NCBI RefSeq assembly: GCF_012912005.1
Contig: NZ_JABBEA010000001.1
Coordinates: 434,001 to 498,000, forward strand
Length of the DNA stretch: 64,000 bases
DNA from: Paenibacillus sp. SZ31
GTDB taxonomy: Bacteria > Bacillota > Bacilli > Paenibacillales > Paenibacillaceae
Direction of reading: 5' to 3'
A program made the translations under genes and the position numbers. This document shows, piece by piece, positions 1 to 8,299 of the stretch. The stretch's first letter is position 1; each line of letters begins with the position of its first letter. The notes under the pieces were generated by a model. That model was not told where the DNA came from. It saw only the letters and a program-made list of their open reading frames with translations, and did not search any database.

Positions 1-63
1 TCCGTAACCGGAACAAACACAAGTAGTTCATCAAATACTTATATTCAATTAGCGTCTACCCAC

Positions 64-894
64 TCAATCCCAAAACATCTGATCCGGATGTGGACCCGTC
101 CGCTTATCCGAATCCAGCGCATCAATTAACTTCAACTCATCAGGTGACAATTCAAAGTCAAAGATGTCCGCATTCTCACGAATCCGCTCGGGGGTAACCG
201 ACTTCGGAATCGTCACAATCTGGTTTTGAATGTCCCAGCGCAAAATAATCTGTGCCGGTGTTTTCCCATATTTCTGGGCCAATGCCTTAAGTGTCGACTC
301 TTGGTTCAGCTTACCCTTCATAATAGGACTCCATGCCTCCAGTTGAATTCCCTGCGCCCCGCAGAAATCCTGAAGTTCCTGCTGGATCAGACCCGGATGC
401 AGCTCTACCTGATTCACCGCAGGCACCGTTCCACCTTCATCTATGATATCTTGCAAATGATGTACTTGAAAGTTACTCACACCAATCGCACGAATGCTTC
501 CTTCGCTATATAGACGTTCGAACGCTCTCCACGTCTCCTTGTACTGGTCTCTGCCAGGCCAGTGAATTAAGTAAAGATCAATCACATTCAGTCCCAGTGC
601 CTTCTGACTGGCTTCAAATGCTCTCAACGTTGAATCAAATCCCTGATCCTCGTTCCAGAGCTTGGTCGTCACAAACAGTTCGTTACGGGCAACACCACTG
701 CTTGCGATAGCTTGTCCCACTTCTTCCTCATTGCCATAGATGGACGCGGTATCAATACTCCGATACCCGACCTCCAAAGCCGTCTCGACCGCCTGTTGCA
801 CTTCCTTGCCTTTTGCTTTATATGTTCCAAATCCTAGCCATGGCATCGTTACTCCGTTGTTCAGAATCGTACAATCTGTAATATGTTTTGTCAT
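64..894 (-). CDS. Aldo/keto reductase
   Basis: Cytoplasmic NAD(P)H-dependent reductase of the aldo/keto reductase superfamily, reducing aldehydes or ketones; the substrate cannot be told. The N-terminal part has the family signature GFGTYKAKG followed by YRSIDTASIYGNEEEVG (catalytic Asp and Tyr), then the Lys in TTKLWN and the His in LIHWPG, completing the D-Y-K-H tetrad. The C-terminal IPKSVTPERIREN is the cofactor 2'-phosphate loop. The reading frame is open further upstream, but the ATG at 894 follows GGGAGG with good spacing and starts at the usual MTKHITDCTILNNG, so I use it. It gives 276 aa, normal for the family. It is a single gene with no clear operon partner. Confidence 0.93.
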   Translation of the reverse strand: MTKHITDCTILNNGVTMPWLGFGTYKAKGKEVQQAVETALEVGYRSIDTASIYGNEEEVGQAIASSGVARNELFVTTKLWNEDQGFDSTLRAFEASQKALGLNVIDLYLIHWPGRDQYKETWRAFERLYSEGSIRAIGVSNFQVHHLQDIIDEGGTVPAVNQVELHPGLIQQELQDFCGAQGIQLEAWSPIMKGKLNQESTLKALAQKYGKTPAQIILRWDIQNQIVTIPKSVTPERIRENADIFDFELSPDELKLIDALDSDKRTGPHPDQMFWD

Positions 895-1096
895 TCTGTA
901 CCTCCCGTATGGAATTTTGCCTGCTCTTGTTCTATTAACCTTCTCACAGAATTTTAAGCGACCATTCGACATACTGTCGGAGAAGGACCATGGATCGGAC
1001 TCGGGCCTTTCTTATTTCTCTTTTTCATTTTTGTCGTAACCTTAACCTGTCTTGCTGCGTTTATAAGGTACCCATCCCGGTTTAGGAGGAAATCAT

Positions 1097-1495
1097 TTGA
1101 AGAAAATAGTATTGACTCTGTGCATGTTGCCCATGCTCATTTGGATACAAGGTTGCGCTCCTGCAACATACGAGATAACAGGCTATACGGGATCATACAT
1201 TAACCCAGACATTCCAGTTCCAAGCAATGCCACGCTTATTGAAGGCATAGCTTATTCCGATGATCCTAACCTTAAAAAAGGCGCTAACTACGAATTGAAA
1301 CATATTGGGGGTGAGCAAGGACTATACCCACCAATGGATTATTTTCAGAAGTTAGCGGATACAGGTTGGGTCGAATTGGAGGAAAAACGAATGGGACATG
1401 TACATTTTCTGAAAAAGGATACTACCGTCATAGCCATTGAAATTCGAGAAGATACCTTCGAAATTACTGAAATGATCAAAGACGCTATAGAGTAA
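1097..1495 (+). CDS. Putative small lipoprotein
   Basis: 132-residue predicted exported lipoprotein. It begins at TTG directly downstream of AGGAGG. The N-terminus KKIVLTLCMLPMLIWIQGC is a short basic region plus hydrophobic segment ending in a lipobox-like IQGC, so Cys20 would be lipid-modified and the protein held on the outer face of the membrane. The rest is a hydrophilic domain with no family I recognise. It carries 'P(V)PSNATLIEG' and 'FQKLADTGWVELEEKRMG', a pattern seen in small stress or envelope lipoproteins of Firmicutes. Function unknown. Confidence 0.75.
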   Translation: MKKIVLTLCMLPMLIWIQGCAPATYEITGYTGSYINPDIPVPSNATLIEGIAYSDDPNLKKGANYELKHIGGEQGLYPPMDYFQKLADTGWVELEEKRMGHVHFLKKDTTVIAIEIREDTFEITEMIKDAIE

Positions 1496-1522
1496 CACAT
1501 CTTTTCACTCCTACCCAAACGC

Positions 1523-1552
1523 AAAAAAGGAGAGGCACATCGCCCCTCCTTT
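1523..1552 (-). terminator. Intrinsic terminator, hesB-like/DUF1450 operon
   Basis: Read on the minus strand, AAAGGAG pairs with CTCCTTT across a short loop and runs into a T tract. It lies just past the DUF1450 gene stop. The stem also faces the end of the lipoprotein gene, so it may serve both. Confidence 0.75.
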
Positions 1553-1595
1553 CCGATGTGTGGACAGTTTTCTCCACTCACCTTGTTACATCCTA

Positions 1596-1817
1596 TTACT
1601 TCACGAACTTTGCGACTTTGGCGAGCACTTCTTCTTCTGTCGGAGCACTAATGTACCGACCGTTGATAAAGACAAACGCACGTTTCGCGCAAGGTCCGCA
1701 ATAGGATTTGCACCCAATCTTGATCTCCGTGTCCGGAGCCATTTTCTGCAACTTGGGCACAATCGATTTCAGTCGGACATGATTACATTTTTCGCATACG
1801 CGGATATCGTTAGCCAT
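1596..1817 (-). CDS. DUF1450 family protein (YuzB-like)
   Basis: 73-residue small cytoplasmic protein. It has VCEKCNHVR near the N-terminus and a GCKSYCGPCAKRAFVFINGR block, the Cys-rich signature of DUF1450 proteins of Bacillales, which resemble a thioredoxin-like [2Fe-2S] ferredoxin fold. The biochemical role is not established. It starts at ATG with GGGG upstream and lies 21 bp after the HesB-like gene, so the two are probably one transcript. Pairing with an A-type scaffold-like protein hints at a part in Fe-S handling; that is inference. Confidence 0.85.
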   Translation of the reverse strand: MANDIRVCEKCNHVRLKSIVPKLQKMAPDTEIKIGCKSYCGPCAKRAFVFINGRYISAPTEEEVLAKVAKFVK

Positions 1818-1838
1818 GAGTTCCCCTTCTTCGCGCCC

Positions 1839-2141
1839 TTAGTGGTCGCCGTGATTACCTTGGGACGGATTCGTAATAACGAAGCCCTCTTCCGGGAAGT
1901 AGAGGTAGTCAATTTTAACACCGTTCAACAAAGGCTGATCATTCGCGAGAATGACATCAATCTCTTTATCGGTAGATACAACCGTATCATTTTCTTTTGG
2001 TGTGTCGATATCCAGGCCGTAGTGAGCATGGTCACCATGTGCATGGGTGATGACAACGCGCAGTTTTTTTCCTTCGTTCTCCGGCTTGTCCAATTCAAGC
2101 TTCAATACTTTAGCAGCATTACGCGTAATTTTGCAGTTCAT
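1839..2141 (-). CDS. HesB/IscA-like (YneR-type) protein
   Basis: 100-residue member of the HesB/YadR/YfhF group related to A-type iron-sulfur carriers, with a typical start (MNCKITRNAAKVLK) and a central beta-rich VVITHAHGDHAHYGLDI. The three metal-binding cysteines of true IscA/SufA are absent (only the N-terminal Cys3 is visible), so Fe-S carriage in the classical way is unlikely; the His-rich HAHGDHAHYG segment and HGDH C-terminus could bind metal. I chose the ATG at 2141 because AGGAG sits 9 nt upstream; the in-frame ATG at 2150 abuts that site. First gene of a two-gene operon with DUF1450. Confidence 0.8.
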   Translation of the reverse strand: MNCKITRNAAKVLKLELDKPENEGKKLRVVITHAHGDHAHYGLDIDTPKENDTVVSTDKEIDVILANDQPLLNGVKIDYLYFPEEGFVITNPSQGNHGDH

Positions 2142-2283
2142 TCTCTTCATCTCCTATATTGTAATTGCTGGTTTCAACAATTTCAGCATTCTTAAACTAC
2201 AGCATCTATTGTAAAGAAAGTTACCGCTCTTCGCAATAACATTGATGCGAATTCATTGTTAAACCTATCCATTTAGGTACAAA

Positions 2284-2541
2284 TTAAGAAGGAGCCCCTT
2301 CCTGAAGCACAGGATATTTGCGTTCTGCACGGCTTACAAACCAGTTCATCAGAATCAACGTCACCCCGATATCATCGATGGGCATAAACGGCATGACGTC
2401 CGGAAGTACCCAGTACAACAAGGCTGGAATAATAAACAACAGCTTTTCTCCCAAAGGAATCTGCGGAGCCCGGAGCAACCGGGGGAGCCTTTTGAAAACT
2501 TGTGTCCATCGTTTGAACGACAGCAGTCTTCTCCACTTCAT
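2284..2541 (-). CDS. DUF1232 (YkvA-type) membrane protein
   Basis: 85-residue protein with a basic N-terminus (KWRRLLSFKRWTQVFKRLPRLLRAP) followed by the DUF1232 core EKLLFIIPALLYWVLPDVMPFMPIDDIG, with the conserved L.P.D..P....DD pattern and one or two membrane segments. The family is widespread and has no assigned reaction. ATG with GGAGGG 6 nt upstream. It lies between terminators and appears to be transcribed alone. Confidence 0.82.
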   Translation of the reverse strand: MKWRRLLSFKRWTQVFKRLPRLLRAPQIPLGEKLLFIIPALLYWVLPDVMPFMPIDDIGVTLILMNWFVSRAERKYPVLQEGAPS

Positions 2542-2642
2542 ATGAATCCCTCCGTAACATTATATATGTCGGTAAAACGACACGCACATCATTATCCGTT
2601 CTTGAAAAACCATTCAGAACCAATGAAGTAGTATGTGATTTC

Positions 2643-2683
2643 AAAAAAAATAAAAACGGAACGTCGCTTATAGCGTCCGTTCC
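2643..2683 (-). terminator. Intrinsic terminator after M14 peptidase
   Basis: On the minus strand GGAACG...CGTTCC forms a stem with an inner GC-rich helix, followed by a long run of T broken by one A. It lies about 60 bp downstream of the M14 gene stop. Confidence 0.8.
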
Positions 2684-2741
2684 TGTTATACGAATAATCT
2701 ACCGTTAAGTTTCACACCTTCTTAACCAAGCCCTAACTTCA

Positions 2742-3950
2742 TTACCCATTGGATAACAGTTCAGCCAGCAACATTCCGACTTCTATACAGATATCATCAA
2801 ACTGTTCTACGGGAAGCGGATTAACACCCAATCCGACTTCCACCGTGAAGCCCGGTTTACCAAACGCTTGGATAAACCAGTCTTTGTATCCGGCATCACT
2901 ACCGCCAAGCTTCACTGCCTTGTAGCCCGAAGCTTTGGCGAGTCTGCGTGACAGCGGCGCACTCTCTCTGGGTTCCAGATCACGGTAGTTCCAATAGATC
3001 TCCTGTCCCTGACTATGCAGAGAGACAACCGCAGCGAATGTGTGCTGCTGCGTCCACTGCGCAAGTGCCTGCGCCTCCGGTTCTGTCAATGGAGCTGTTC
3101 CTGCATAATCCCGGGGGCCAGGTGAGGTCACACCTCTTCTCGCTGCCTCTTCATCCCAATGGGCGGGAAATTGATCATTCAGATCCACCCCTCTGATGTT
3201 AGCCTTCCAATGTGTAAAATGAGATCTGCCAGCATTCCAGGCTAACAACTGCTGTGCATGTGGATGCTGATTGACCACACCTTCCTGAACTAGTTCGACC
3301 CCGTCCGGATTAACCATCGGCACTGCCCAGAGTGTTGTCTCTTGCATCCAGCGTTCTGTCTGAAATTGATGCCATGCCTTATGCGTGCTATATGCCTGGG
3401 CATATTCTTCAATAAATTTCATCAGAACTGCTGTTGTCAGCCACTCATTAGCATGAACGGAAGCGTTAACATGAATATGTCTCTGCCCTTGCCCGATACG
3501 CAAATAAGGCAGTGACTTACCCATGACACTTGTTCCGATTGAACCCGTCTCGATAAATGGGTATTCATTCTCAAGCTTGTCTATATCCCTGATTAATTCT
3601 CGATAACCATACTCTCCCTGAATCTTCACAATAGTTTTTCCATTCGAAGCCGGAATATGAATACAACGCCCAACCCAGTCGGCAATATTGGCGATTTCGG
3701 GATTGGCCTGGCGTAACACCTCTTCGTCCAGACCAAAGCGCGCTGCAATCCCCCCTACACTTTCTCCAGGCGACACAGCGTACCTGCGACCAGTCCCGGG
3801 GACAATACGTAACATCTGACCTGCCAGAAGGTAAGGCTGGGAGGCCGCTTCTGGGTTTAGTGCAGCAAGTAACTCTTTGGTCATATGGTGTGCTGACGCA
3901 ATTCGCGACAGCGTATCTCCCCGCTGAACGATAATCCACTGCTGTTCCAT
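2742..3950 (-). CDS. LysM-containing M14 peptidase (γ-D-glutamyl-diamino acid endopeptidase type)
   Basis: 402-residue zinc carboxypeptidase-family (M14) peptidase likely to cut γ-D-Glu-diamino acid bonds in peptidoglycan stem peptides, as in endopeptidase I of Lysinibacillus sphaericus. Two LysM modules occupy about residues 4-50 and 56-100 (VQRGDTLSRIASAH; VSPGESVGGIAARFG) and bind glycan. The catalytic domain follows from about residue 110. Zinc ligands are visible as H-A-N-E in NASVHANEW and the His in VSLHSQGQ, and the catalytic Glu in FTVEVGLG. There is no signal peptide, as in ENP1-like enzymes, which suggests a role inside the sporulating cell or on imported muropeptides. ATG preceded by AAGGAG at 6 nt. 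Confidence 0.9.
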   Translation of the reverse strand: MEQQWIIVQRGDTLSRIASAHHMTKELLAALNPEAASQPYLLAGQMLRIVPGTGRRYAVSPGESVGGIAARFGLDEEVLRQANPEIANIADWVGRCIHIPASNGKTIVKIQGEYGYRELIRDIDKLENEYPFIETGSIGTSVMGKSLPYLRIGQGQRHIHVNASVHANEWLTTAVLMKFIEEYAQAYSTHKAWHQFQTERWMQETTLWAVPMVNPDGVELVQEGVVNQHPHAQQLLAWNAGRSHFTHWKANIRGVDLNDQFPAHWDEEAARRGVTSPGPRDYAGTAPLTEPEAQALAQWTQQHTFAAVVSLHSQGQEIYWNYRDLEPRESAPLSRRLAKASGYKAVKLGGSDAGYKDWFIQAFGKPGFTVEVGLGVNPLPVEQFDDICIEVGMLLAELLSNG

Positions 3951-4096
3951 GTTGTGCTCCTTTCCACAGGAAAAGACGGTTCTCCTGTCCGGTTCTCACC
4001 AATCACCAATTTCGTGTCTGTATTATATATATGCAAGTCGGGTTGTCCGTCATGTGACATGAATCATGTTCATCGCCTCTTCATGCGGAATTATGA

Positions 4097-4128
4097 CAAA
4101 AAATCCCGGAACTCCACAGTTCCGGGAT
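4097..4128 (-). terminator. Intrinsic terminator after murI
   Basis: Perfect 11-bp stem (ATCCCGGAACT with its complement, 4-nt loop) followed on the minus strand by a T tract, 60 bp past the glutamate racemase stop. Confidence 0.92.
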
Positions 4129-4186
4129 GTCGCACAGCCAATGGCATTATTTTATAAGTCCTAACCTCGCATACTTAAGCGTATAA

Positions 4187-5002
4187 CTATGGTAATTGCG
4201 TCACCTGCCAGACCACAGGGGTCTTCGAGATCTGCTCTCCCAACCATCGGCGGGTGATATTCTGGAACATGCGTGGGTCGCCAGTGCAGAAAAATTGATG
4301 CACCGGGGTCTCATCCCCACTGGCCAGCTTTCGTTTATCATATAAAATCGTACTGATTTCCCGTGCCGTTTCATCTGCCGAACTGATCAGCTTCACTTCC
4401 TGTCCCATAACATCCTGAATGGTGTCCATGAGAAAAGGATAGTGCGTACAACCCAGAATAAGACAATCTATTGGCTGCTGTTTGATCTCATCCAATGATT
4501 GCTCCACCGTATGTGTCGTGTGCTCGGAACGAAATTCACCTTGCTCCACCAACGGCACCAGCGCCGGACAAGCCTGACTGACCACATCGATGTAGGGGGA
4601 CAATTGCTTGAGTGCCGATGTATAAGCCCCACTGCCAATGGTACCCGTGGTACCAATCACACCAATACGTCCTGTACGTGTCGCTGTGATTGCGGCCCGC
4701 GCACCTGGATGGATAACACCGATGACAGGCACATTCACCTTGGCACGGATATAATCCAGCGCGGCTGCTGTCGCTGTGTTACAGGCGATAACGATAACCT
4801 TCGGATCGAATTGGATCAAGAAATCAACGATTTGTTCCGTAAATTGTTTCACTTGTTCGGACGAACGGGGTCCGTACGGTGTCCGGGCAGTATCCCCAAA
4901 ATAAATGATCTTTTCCCGCGGGAGCTGACGCATCACTTCCTTGGCGACGGTCAATCCCCCCACACCGGAGTCTAATATAGCGATTGCTTGCTGCACGAAC
5001 AC
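4187..5002 (-). CDS. murI: Glutamate racemase
   Basis: 271-residue cytoplasmic enzyme interconverting L- and D-glutamate to supply D-Glu for peptidoglycan. Signatures are AILDSGVGGLTVAKEV with YFGDTARTPYG at the N-terminus, the first catalytic Cys in VIACNTATA and the second in LILGCTHYPF. The length is normal. The start is GTG at 5002 with AAGGAAG upstream; starting there gives MFVQQAIAILDSG, one turn longer than minimal homologues. It has its own strong terminator and no operon partner. Confidence 0.96.
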   Translation of the reverse strand: MFVQQAIAILDSGVGGLTVAKEVMRQLPREKIIYFGDTARTPYGPRSSEQVKQFTEQIVDFLIQFDPKVIVIACNTATAAALDYIRAKVNVPVIGVIHPGARAAITATRTGRIGVIGTTGTIGSGAYTSALKQLSPYIDVVSQACPALVPLVEQGEFRSEHTTHTVEQSLDEIKQQPIDCLILGCTHYPFLMDTIQDVMGQEVKLISSADETAREISTILYDKRKLASGDETPVHQFFCTGDPRMFQNITRRWLGEQISKTPVVWQVTQLP

Positions 5003-5160
5003 ACCGCTTCCTTCTTCATTGAATTGGTTCTCAAACGATTGTTTCCAAAGCTTTCTTCCTACCGTATGAACATTCTGGCAAAAAGGTACCTACATCTTAC
5101 CCGATTTCATCGCAGGGTTCAAATAAAATCCCGCGCACTGTGTCATCTATGTATGGACAC

Positions 5161-5200
5161 ACAACAAAGCAGGCTCTCCTCTATATCGAGGAAAGCCTGC
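5161..5200 (-). terminator. Intrinsic terminator after ytxH-like gene
   Basis: GCAGGCT...AGCCTGC stem extended by TCCTC/GAGGA around a GATATA loop, followed on the minus strand by TTTGTTGT. It lies directly downstream of the YtxH gene stop. Confidence 0.8.
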
Positions 5201-5215
5201 AATTCCAAGCTTTGC

Positions 5216-5593
5216 TTAGTTGTCGTCCTTGGACTCATCCACAGGAAGCTTCGCTACAATGTCGATCCCGGACTCATCTGCTACTTTGTCCGTATCGGGT
5301 TCTGTAATGACTGCGGAAATGCGGATTTCTTTGCCTTCAGCGCAGTTCCGCCAGGATTGAATATCCTGAATTACGACATCCGCGGTCTCTTTGACCTTGG
5401 ATACGATCTGTGAGCTTTGTTCCCCCACTTTGCCAGCCAGTTCCTGACCTTTCTCTGATACTTGACGAGCACCTTCCGTAATGTCCTGACGAAGTTCACG
5501 TCCTGATTTCGGTGCCAGCAACAATGCCGTTACTGAACCTACCACGGAGCCGATCAGAGCTCCCCACAACAAACTTTTGTTAGAATCCTTCAC
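5216..5593 (-). CDS. YtxH domain-containing general stress protein
   Basis: 125-residue YtxH-family protein with a glycine-rich N-terminal hydrophobic segment (SLLWGALIGSVVGSVTALLLAPKSGRELR, residues about 7-34), the hallmark of the family. An amphipathic helix with ARQVSEKGQELAGKVGEQ heptads follows (residues 40-75), then an acidic tail. Members are membrane-associated stress proteins in Bacillales with unknown molecular function. The tail after residue 80 (SWRNCAEGKEIRI...DESKDDN) is not typical and may be lineage-specific. Preceded by GGGAGAG. Confidence 0.85.
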   Translation of the reverse strand: MKDSNKSLLWGALIGSVVGSVTALLLAPKSGRELRQDITEGARQVSEKGQELAGKVGEQSSQIVSKVKETADVVIQDIQSWRNCAEGKEIRISAVITEPDTDKVADESGIDIVAKLPVDESKDDN

Positions 5594-5782
5594 GTCACAT
5601 CTCTCCCTTTACTTTCGTTTAAGTACCGGATCAGAAGCAACGGCCTGTCGCTCACCCATCCGGGCGAATGCCTACTCTGTTGATGCATTATAAGCAGCAC
5701 AGGCTTGACTTGACACTCCAGATGTTAAAAATAATCTGAACGTGCTCTTTGCACCTGTATTTTCTCAGCATTTCACATAAAC

Positions 5783-6697
5783 TCAGGTCTGACGAGCCGG
5801 CTCCAGATCAGCCGCCGCATGCTCATCCCCAGGGTGCAAATCAACGACATAGCGTCCTGGTGCAATCAGTGCCGCCTGATGCTCACAACGCCAGCGGCGT
5901 CCGCCGGAAGAACCCAGTGTCTGTCCATCTTGCAGAACATCCCCCTGATCAAATATGTAATACGCTGCGCCCAGTAAGGTCTGGGCCACCGTATCCGGAT
6001 CAAGACCGACGAAGTGACACTGTACATCAGGCACACCCAGTGCAGATAATCCTACTGTGTCCATGACCAACTCACGCTGTTCCTCCGTACCTCCGGCCTG
6101 ATACATTCGAACGTTCATGGCCGCATACAGATGTTCCTCACGTTCCTGTGCTTGTGCATATGCTTCCGGTTCAACCAACTTATCACTGCCGTACCAATAC
6201 AGCGCATCACAAGATAAGCTCTCCATGGTTGCCAGTACAGTCTTCTGGAACAGCTCGAGGCGCTCTTTGCGAGGCATGGCTGCTGTGAACATGTCATGTA
6301 TCCGAATGGAGTAACGCGCAGCTTCTACAGCTTGTCCTGCTTCCGGCCAATGCCATGCTTGCTGCAAAGCTCCGCCAAAGCGTGCACGATCTGCAATTTC
6401 ATTGACAGGAAGCATACAGGTCTGTGCAGGGATATCTCCTTCCTGGAAAGATACCTTGTGGTTCAGATGATAGAAGACCAGCATTTCATGGTCCTGCTCT
6501 GCGCCGCCTTGCTTCACATCCAGTCGGACTTGTCCTGTGTGACGAATCATCGCCTCCTGCAATCGCAGGCGATCCACCTCCGGACGTTCCCGGAACAAGA
6601 GTTCAACCATATATACCGGATGGAATCCGGAAGGTGTTTCATTTGTATCTTTGCTTTCAGTATTCACTTCATTGAATTCTTTTGATTCATTTGTCAT
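5783..6697 (-). CDS. DUF4261-type protein
   Basis: About 304 residues, no signal peptide or membrane segment. The region from FHPVYMVELLFRERPEVDRLRLQEAM to YHLNHKVSFQEGDIPAQTCMLPVNE resembles DUF4261 proteins, with a C-terminal half (VQCHFVGLDPDTVAQTLLGAAYYIFDQGDVLQDGQTLG) that also fits. No catalytic residues can be named. The start at 6697 has GAGGGA at proper spacing and lies 11 bp after the DUF86 stop, so the pair is likely co-transcribed; the frame is open further upstream inside the DUF86 gene but without an RBS. The N-terminus (SKEFNEVNTESKDTNET) is a low-complexity polar leader. Confidence 0.65.
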   Translation of the reverse strand: MTNESKEFNEVNTESKDTNETPSGFHPVYMVELLFRERPEVDRLRLQEAMIRHTGQVRLDVKQGGAEQDHEMLVFYHLNHKVSFQEGDIPAQTCMLPVNEIADRARFGGALQQAWHWPEAGQAVEAARYSIRIHDMFTAAMPRKERLELFQKTVLATMESLSCDALYWYGSDKLVEPEAYAQAQEREEHLYAAMNVRMYQAGGTEEQRELVMDTVGLSALGVPDVQCHFVGLDPDTVAQTLLGAAYYIFDQGDVLQDGQTLGSSGGRRWRCEHQAALIAPGRYVVDLHPGDEHAAADLEPARQT

Positions 6698-6707
6698 GCG
6701 ATTTCCC

Positions 6708-7169
6708 TCATTCCTTACGCTGTCCCTCGGGCTGTGCCGCATTGAAAGGACCAAGTTCTTTTTCCACGTAGTCGCTAACCTGTGTAATAAAATGTTCAAG
6801 TACACTCGGTAACTCTACGCTAAGCGGATGAAGCTCAGCCCGCTCCCAACTGTAATAATCCTGCACCAGCGGCTTACGTAACGTGACAAGCTGACGCAAT
6901 ACCTCATAGGTCGCATTATCAAAAACCTTTTCTTCATAATTAATCTGAATAATATCATCATAGCTGCTCGCATCTCTCATGATGAAGCCGTCAATCAGAT
7001 AACTCCCCACATCGGTAACAATTTCAATCGCCAGGTGAAGACAACGTTCCTGTACCATCCCCAGCATGAGACTGCCATCCCAGGCCTGAGCTGCCCGGCG
7101 AAGCCCTTCGGCCACTTCCGGTACAGCAGCAAGCCGGCGGGCAATCTGTTCTCTGTTCACATAATACAT
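6708..7169 (-). CDS. DUF86 / HepT-like (YutE-type) HEPN protein
   Basis: 153-residue all-helical protein of the DUF86 family, which includes HepT toxins and the YutE-like proteins of Bacillales. MYYVNREQIARRL at the start and IDGFIMRDASSYDDII in the middle are characteristic. The HEPN ribonuclease motif is R-x4-H-x-Y; here the matching place reads RKPLVQDYY, with Gln replacing His, so RNase activity is doubtful. No MntA/MNT nucleotidyltransferase antitoxin partner is adjacent, against a toxin-antitoxin role. Co-directional with the DUF4261 gene. Confidence 0.8.
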   Translation of the reverse strand: MYYVNREQIARRLAAVPEVAEGLRRAAQAWDGSLMLGMVQERCLHLAIEIVTDVGSYLIDGFIMRDASSYDDIIQINYEEKVFDNATYEVLRQLVTLRKPLVQDYYSWERAELHPLSVELPSVLEHFITQVSDYVEKELGPFNAAQPEGQRKE

Positions 7170-7192
7170 TCGTCCACTTCCCGTTCAGTGAG

Positions 7193-7303
7193 TTATCGGT
7201 TACGTTTCCCTCTTCGCTTAAGCCAGAATATCATCACAGGACAAGCGATCAGAAACACAATAAAAATATATAGAAATTCCATAACGTCTCTTAAATCGCT
7301 CAT
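7193..7303 (-). CDS. 36-residue putative membrane peptide
   Basis: Short open frame: an acidic-start MSDLRDVMEF, a hydrophobic stretch LYIFIVFLIACPVMIFWL long enough to span the membrane once, and a strongly basic tail KRRGKRNR, giving an N-out/C-in type topology. AAAGGGG sits 8 nt before the ATG. It lies between the DUF86 and Dabb genes on the same strand. No homolog is recognised; the RBS, membrane segment and positive tail support a real small gene. Confidence 0.6.
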   Translation of the reverse strand: MSDLRDVMEFLYIFIVFLIACPVMIFWLKRRGKRNR

Positions 7304-7342
7304 GCAGAGTCCCCTTTATCTCAACGTAGTGTGAATGACAGA

Positions 7343-7630
7343 TTAGATTTCGTAGTCCACTGCAATCGACTGTTCTCTGACTTCATTCATATACTTGATT
7401 ACTTCCTGATGGAGCGGGTGCACCTGATACGCCTGAAGATCCTCCAGTGATGCAAATTCCGCTGTAAGTGAAATGTCGAATGATCTTTCCGAGCGAAGCA
7501 CATCAATCCCGATTTCAAGTGAAACCAGAACATCAATTTTACCATCCAGATTGCGAAGCACCTGGGCAGCGGCTTCAATACTTTCTGGTGAGCGATCTTT
7601 CATTTTGAACAGGACAATATGTTTTATCAT
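7343..7630 (-). CDS. Dabb family (stress-responsive A/B barrel) protein
   Basis: 95-residue dimeric alpha/beta-barrel protein. It opens with the typical MIKHIVLFKMKD and contains EIGIDVLRSERSFDISLTAEFASLEDLQAYQVHPLHQEV, the family pattern. Functions of Dabb proteins vary (stress proteins, small cyclases), so no reaction is assigned. I start at the ATG at 7630, where the conserved domain begins; the frame is open upstream but that extension has no homologous look and no RBS. Confidence 0.88.
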   Translation of the reverse strand: MIKHIVLFKMKDRSPESIEAAAQVLRNLDGKIDVLVSLEIGIDVLRSERSFDISLTAEFASLEDLQAYQVHPLHQEVIKYMNEVREQSIAVDYEI

Positions 7631-7750
7631 CTGAGCAAGCACCTCGTTTAGTATAATAGTAGATATGAATGAATTTTCGTGTATCCAAAATATATCATAA
7701 CGTCCTCTATTACGAAAGGTTACTTGCAAACGTTCTCTTGAGATGAAAAA

Positions 7751-8299
7751 CTAATCCGAACCGTTTCCTTTCGGTTCGGATTTCTCTTGAGATCCATCCT
7801 CCGTCTGTTTCGTGGATTCATTCTGCGAAGTTTGTCCTGTTTCAGACTGTGGCTTGATGCTGTCCGTGGTTTGCTGCGGTTTGGACCATTCCCGATTCGT
7901 CAGATACTCCTGATCTTCCTGCTTCTTCAACACGGCAATGGCCTGTCTGAGCTTCCCTGGCAATGGAAGTCCGATTTTGGCATAATTCTCGGTAATCGAA
8001 ATCAGTTCATTCACCAGATAGAAATAAATGGCTCCGCCTTTGATAATATCGGTTCCCATCAGCAGGTCAATTCGGTGGGCAAGCAAGACAACGGTCAGCA
8101 TGAGCCCTTTGCGAGCAATCCCCCAGAACCCAATGTTGCTATTCAACCCTGTACCCGTTCTTACCGCCGCTGCCAAACCTGTGATATAATCCACAGCCAT
8201 TGCGACCGCGAGCAGGCTCAGCAGTTGATCCCACCCGCCAAAAGCAAACGTAACAAATGCTCCCGAGATAGCAGCAAAGGCATTCACAGATAGATTCAC
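7751..8299 (-). CDS. Phage holin family protein, stand-alone
   Basis: 182-residue holin-like protein of the TcdE/phage-lysis group. Three hydrophobic segments (FAAISGAFVTFAFG; LLSLLAVAMAVDYITGLAAAV; GLMLTVVLLAHRIDLLMG) and the motif MAVDYITGLAAA followed by SNIGFWGIARKG are typical. The C-terminal 55 residues are a polar Gln/Ser/Lys-rich tail. It starts at GTG with GAGAGGTGAGG just upstream. No endolysin or other phage gene is nearby, so it is more likely a domesticated host gene (sporulation or protein release) than a prophage part. Inference only. Confidence 0.82.
   Translation of the reverse strand: MNLSVNAFAAISGAFVTFAFGGWDQLLSLLAVAMAVDYITGLAAAVRTGTGLNSNIGFWGIARKGLMLTVVLLAHRIDLLMGTDIIKGGAIYFYLVNELISITENYAKIGLPLPGKLRQAIAVLKKQEDQEYLTNREWSKPQQTTDSIKPQSETGQTSQNESTKQTEDGSQEKSEPKGNGSD

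Noticed and set aside
7631..7729. 33-codon extension of the Dabb protein
   Set aside because: The conserved domain starts at MIKHIVLFK; the upstream codons lack an RBS and overlap the likely promoter.
7751..8299. Prophage remnant
   Set aside because: A single holin-like gene with no endolysin, tail or integrase genes nearby is not enough.
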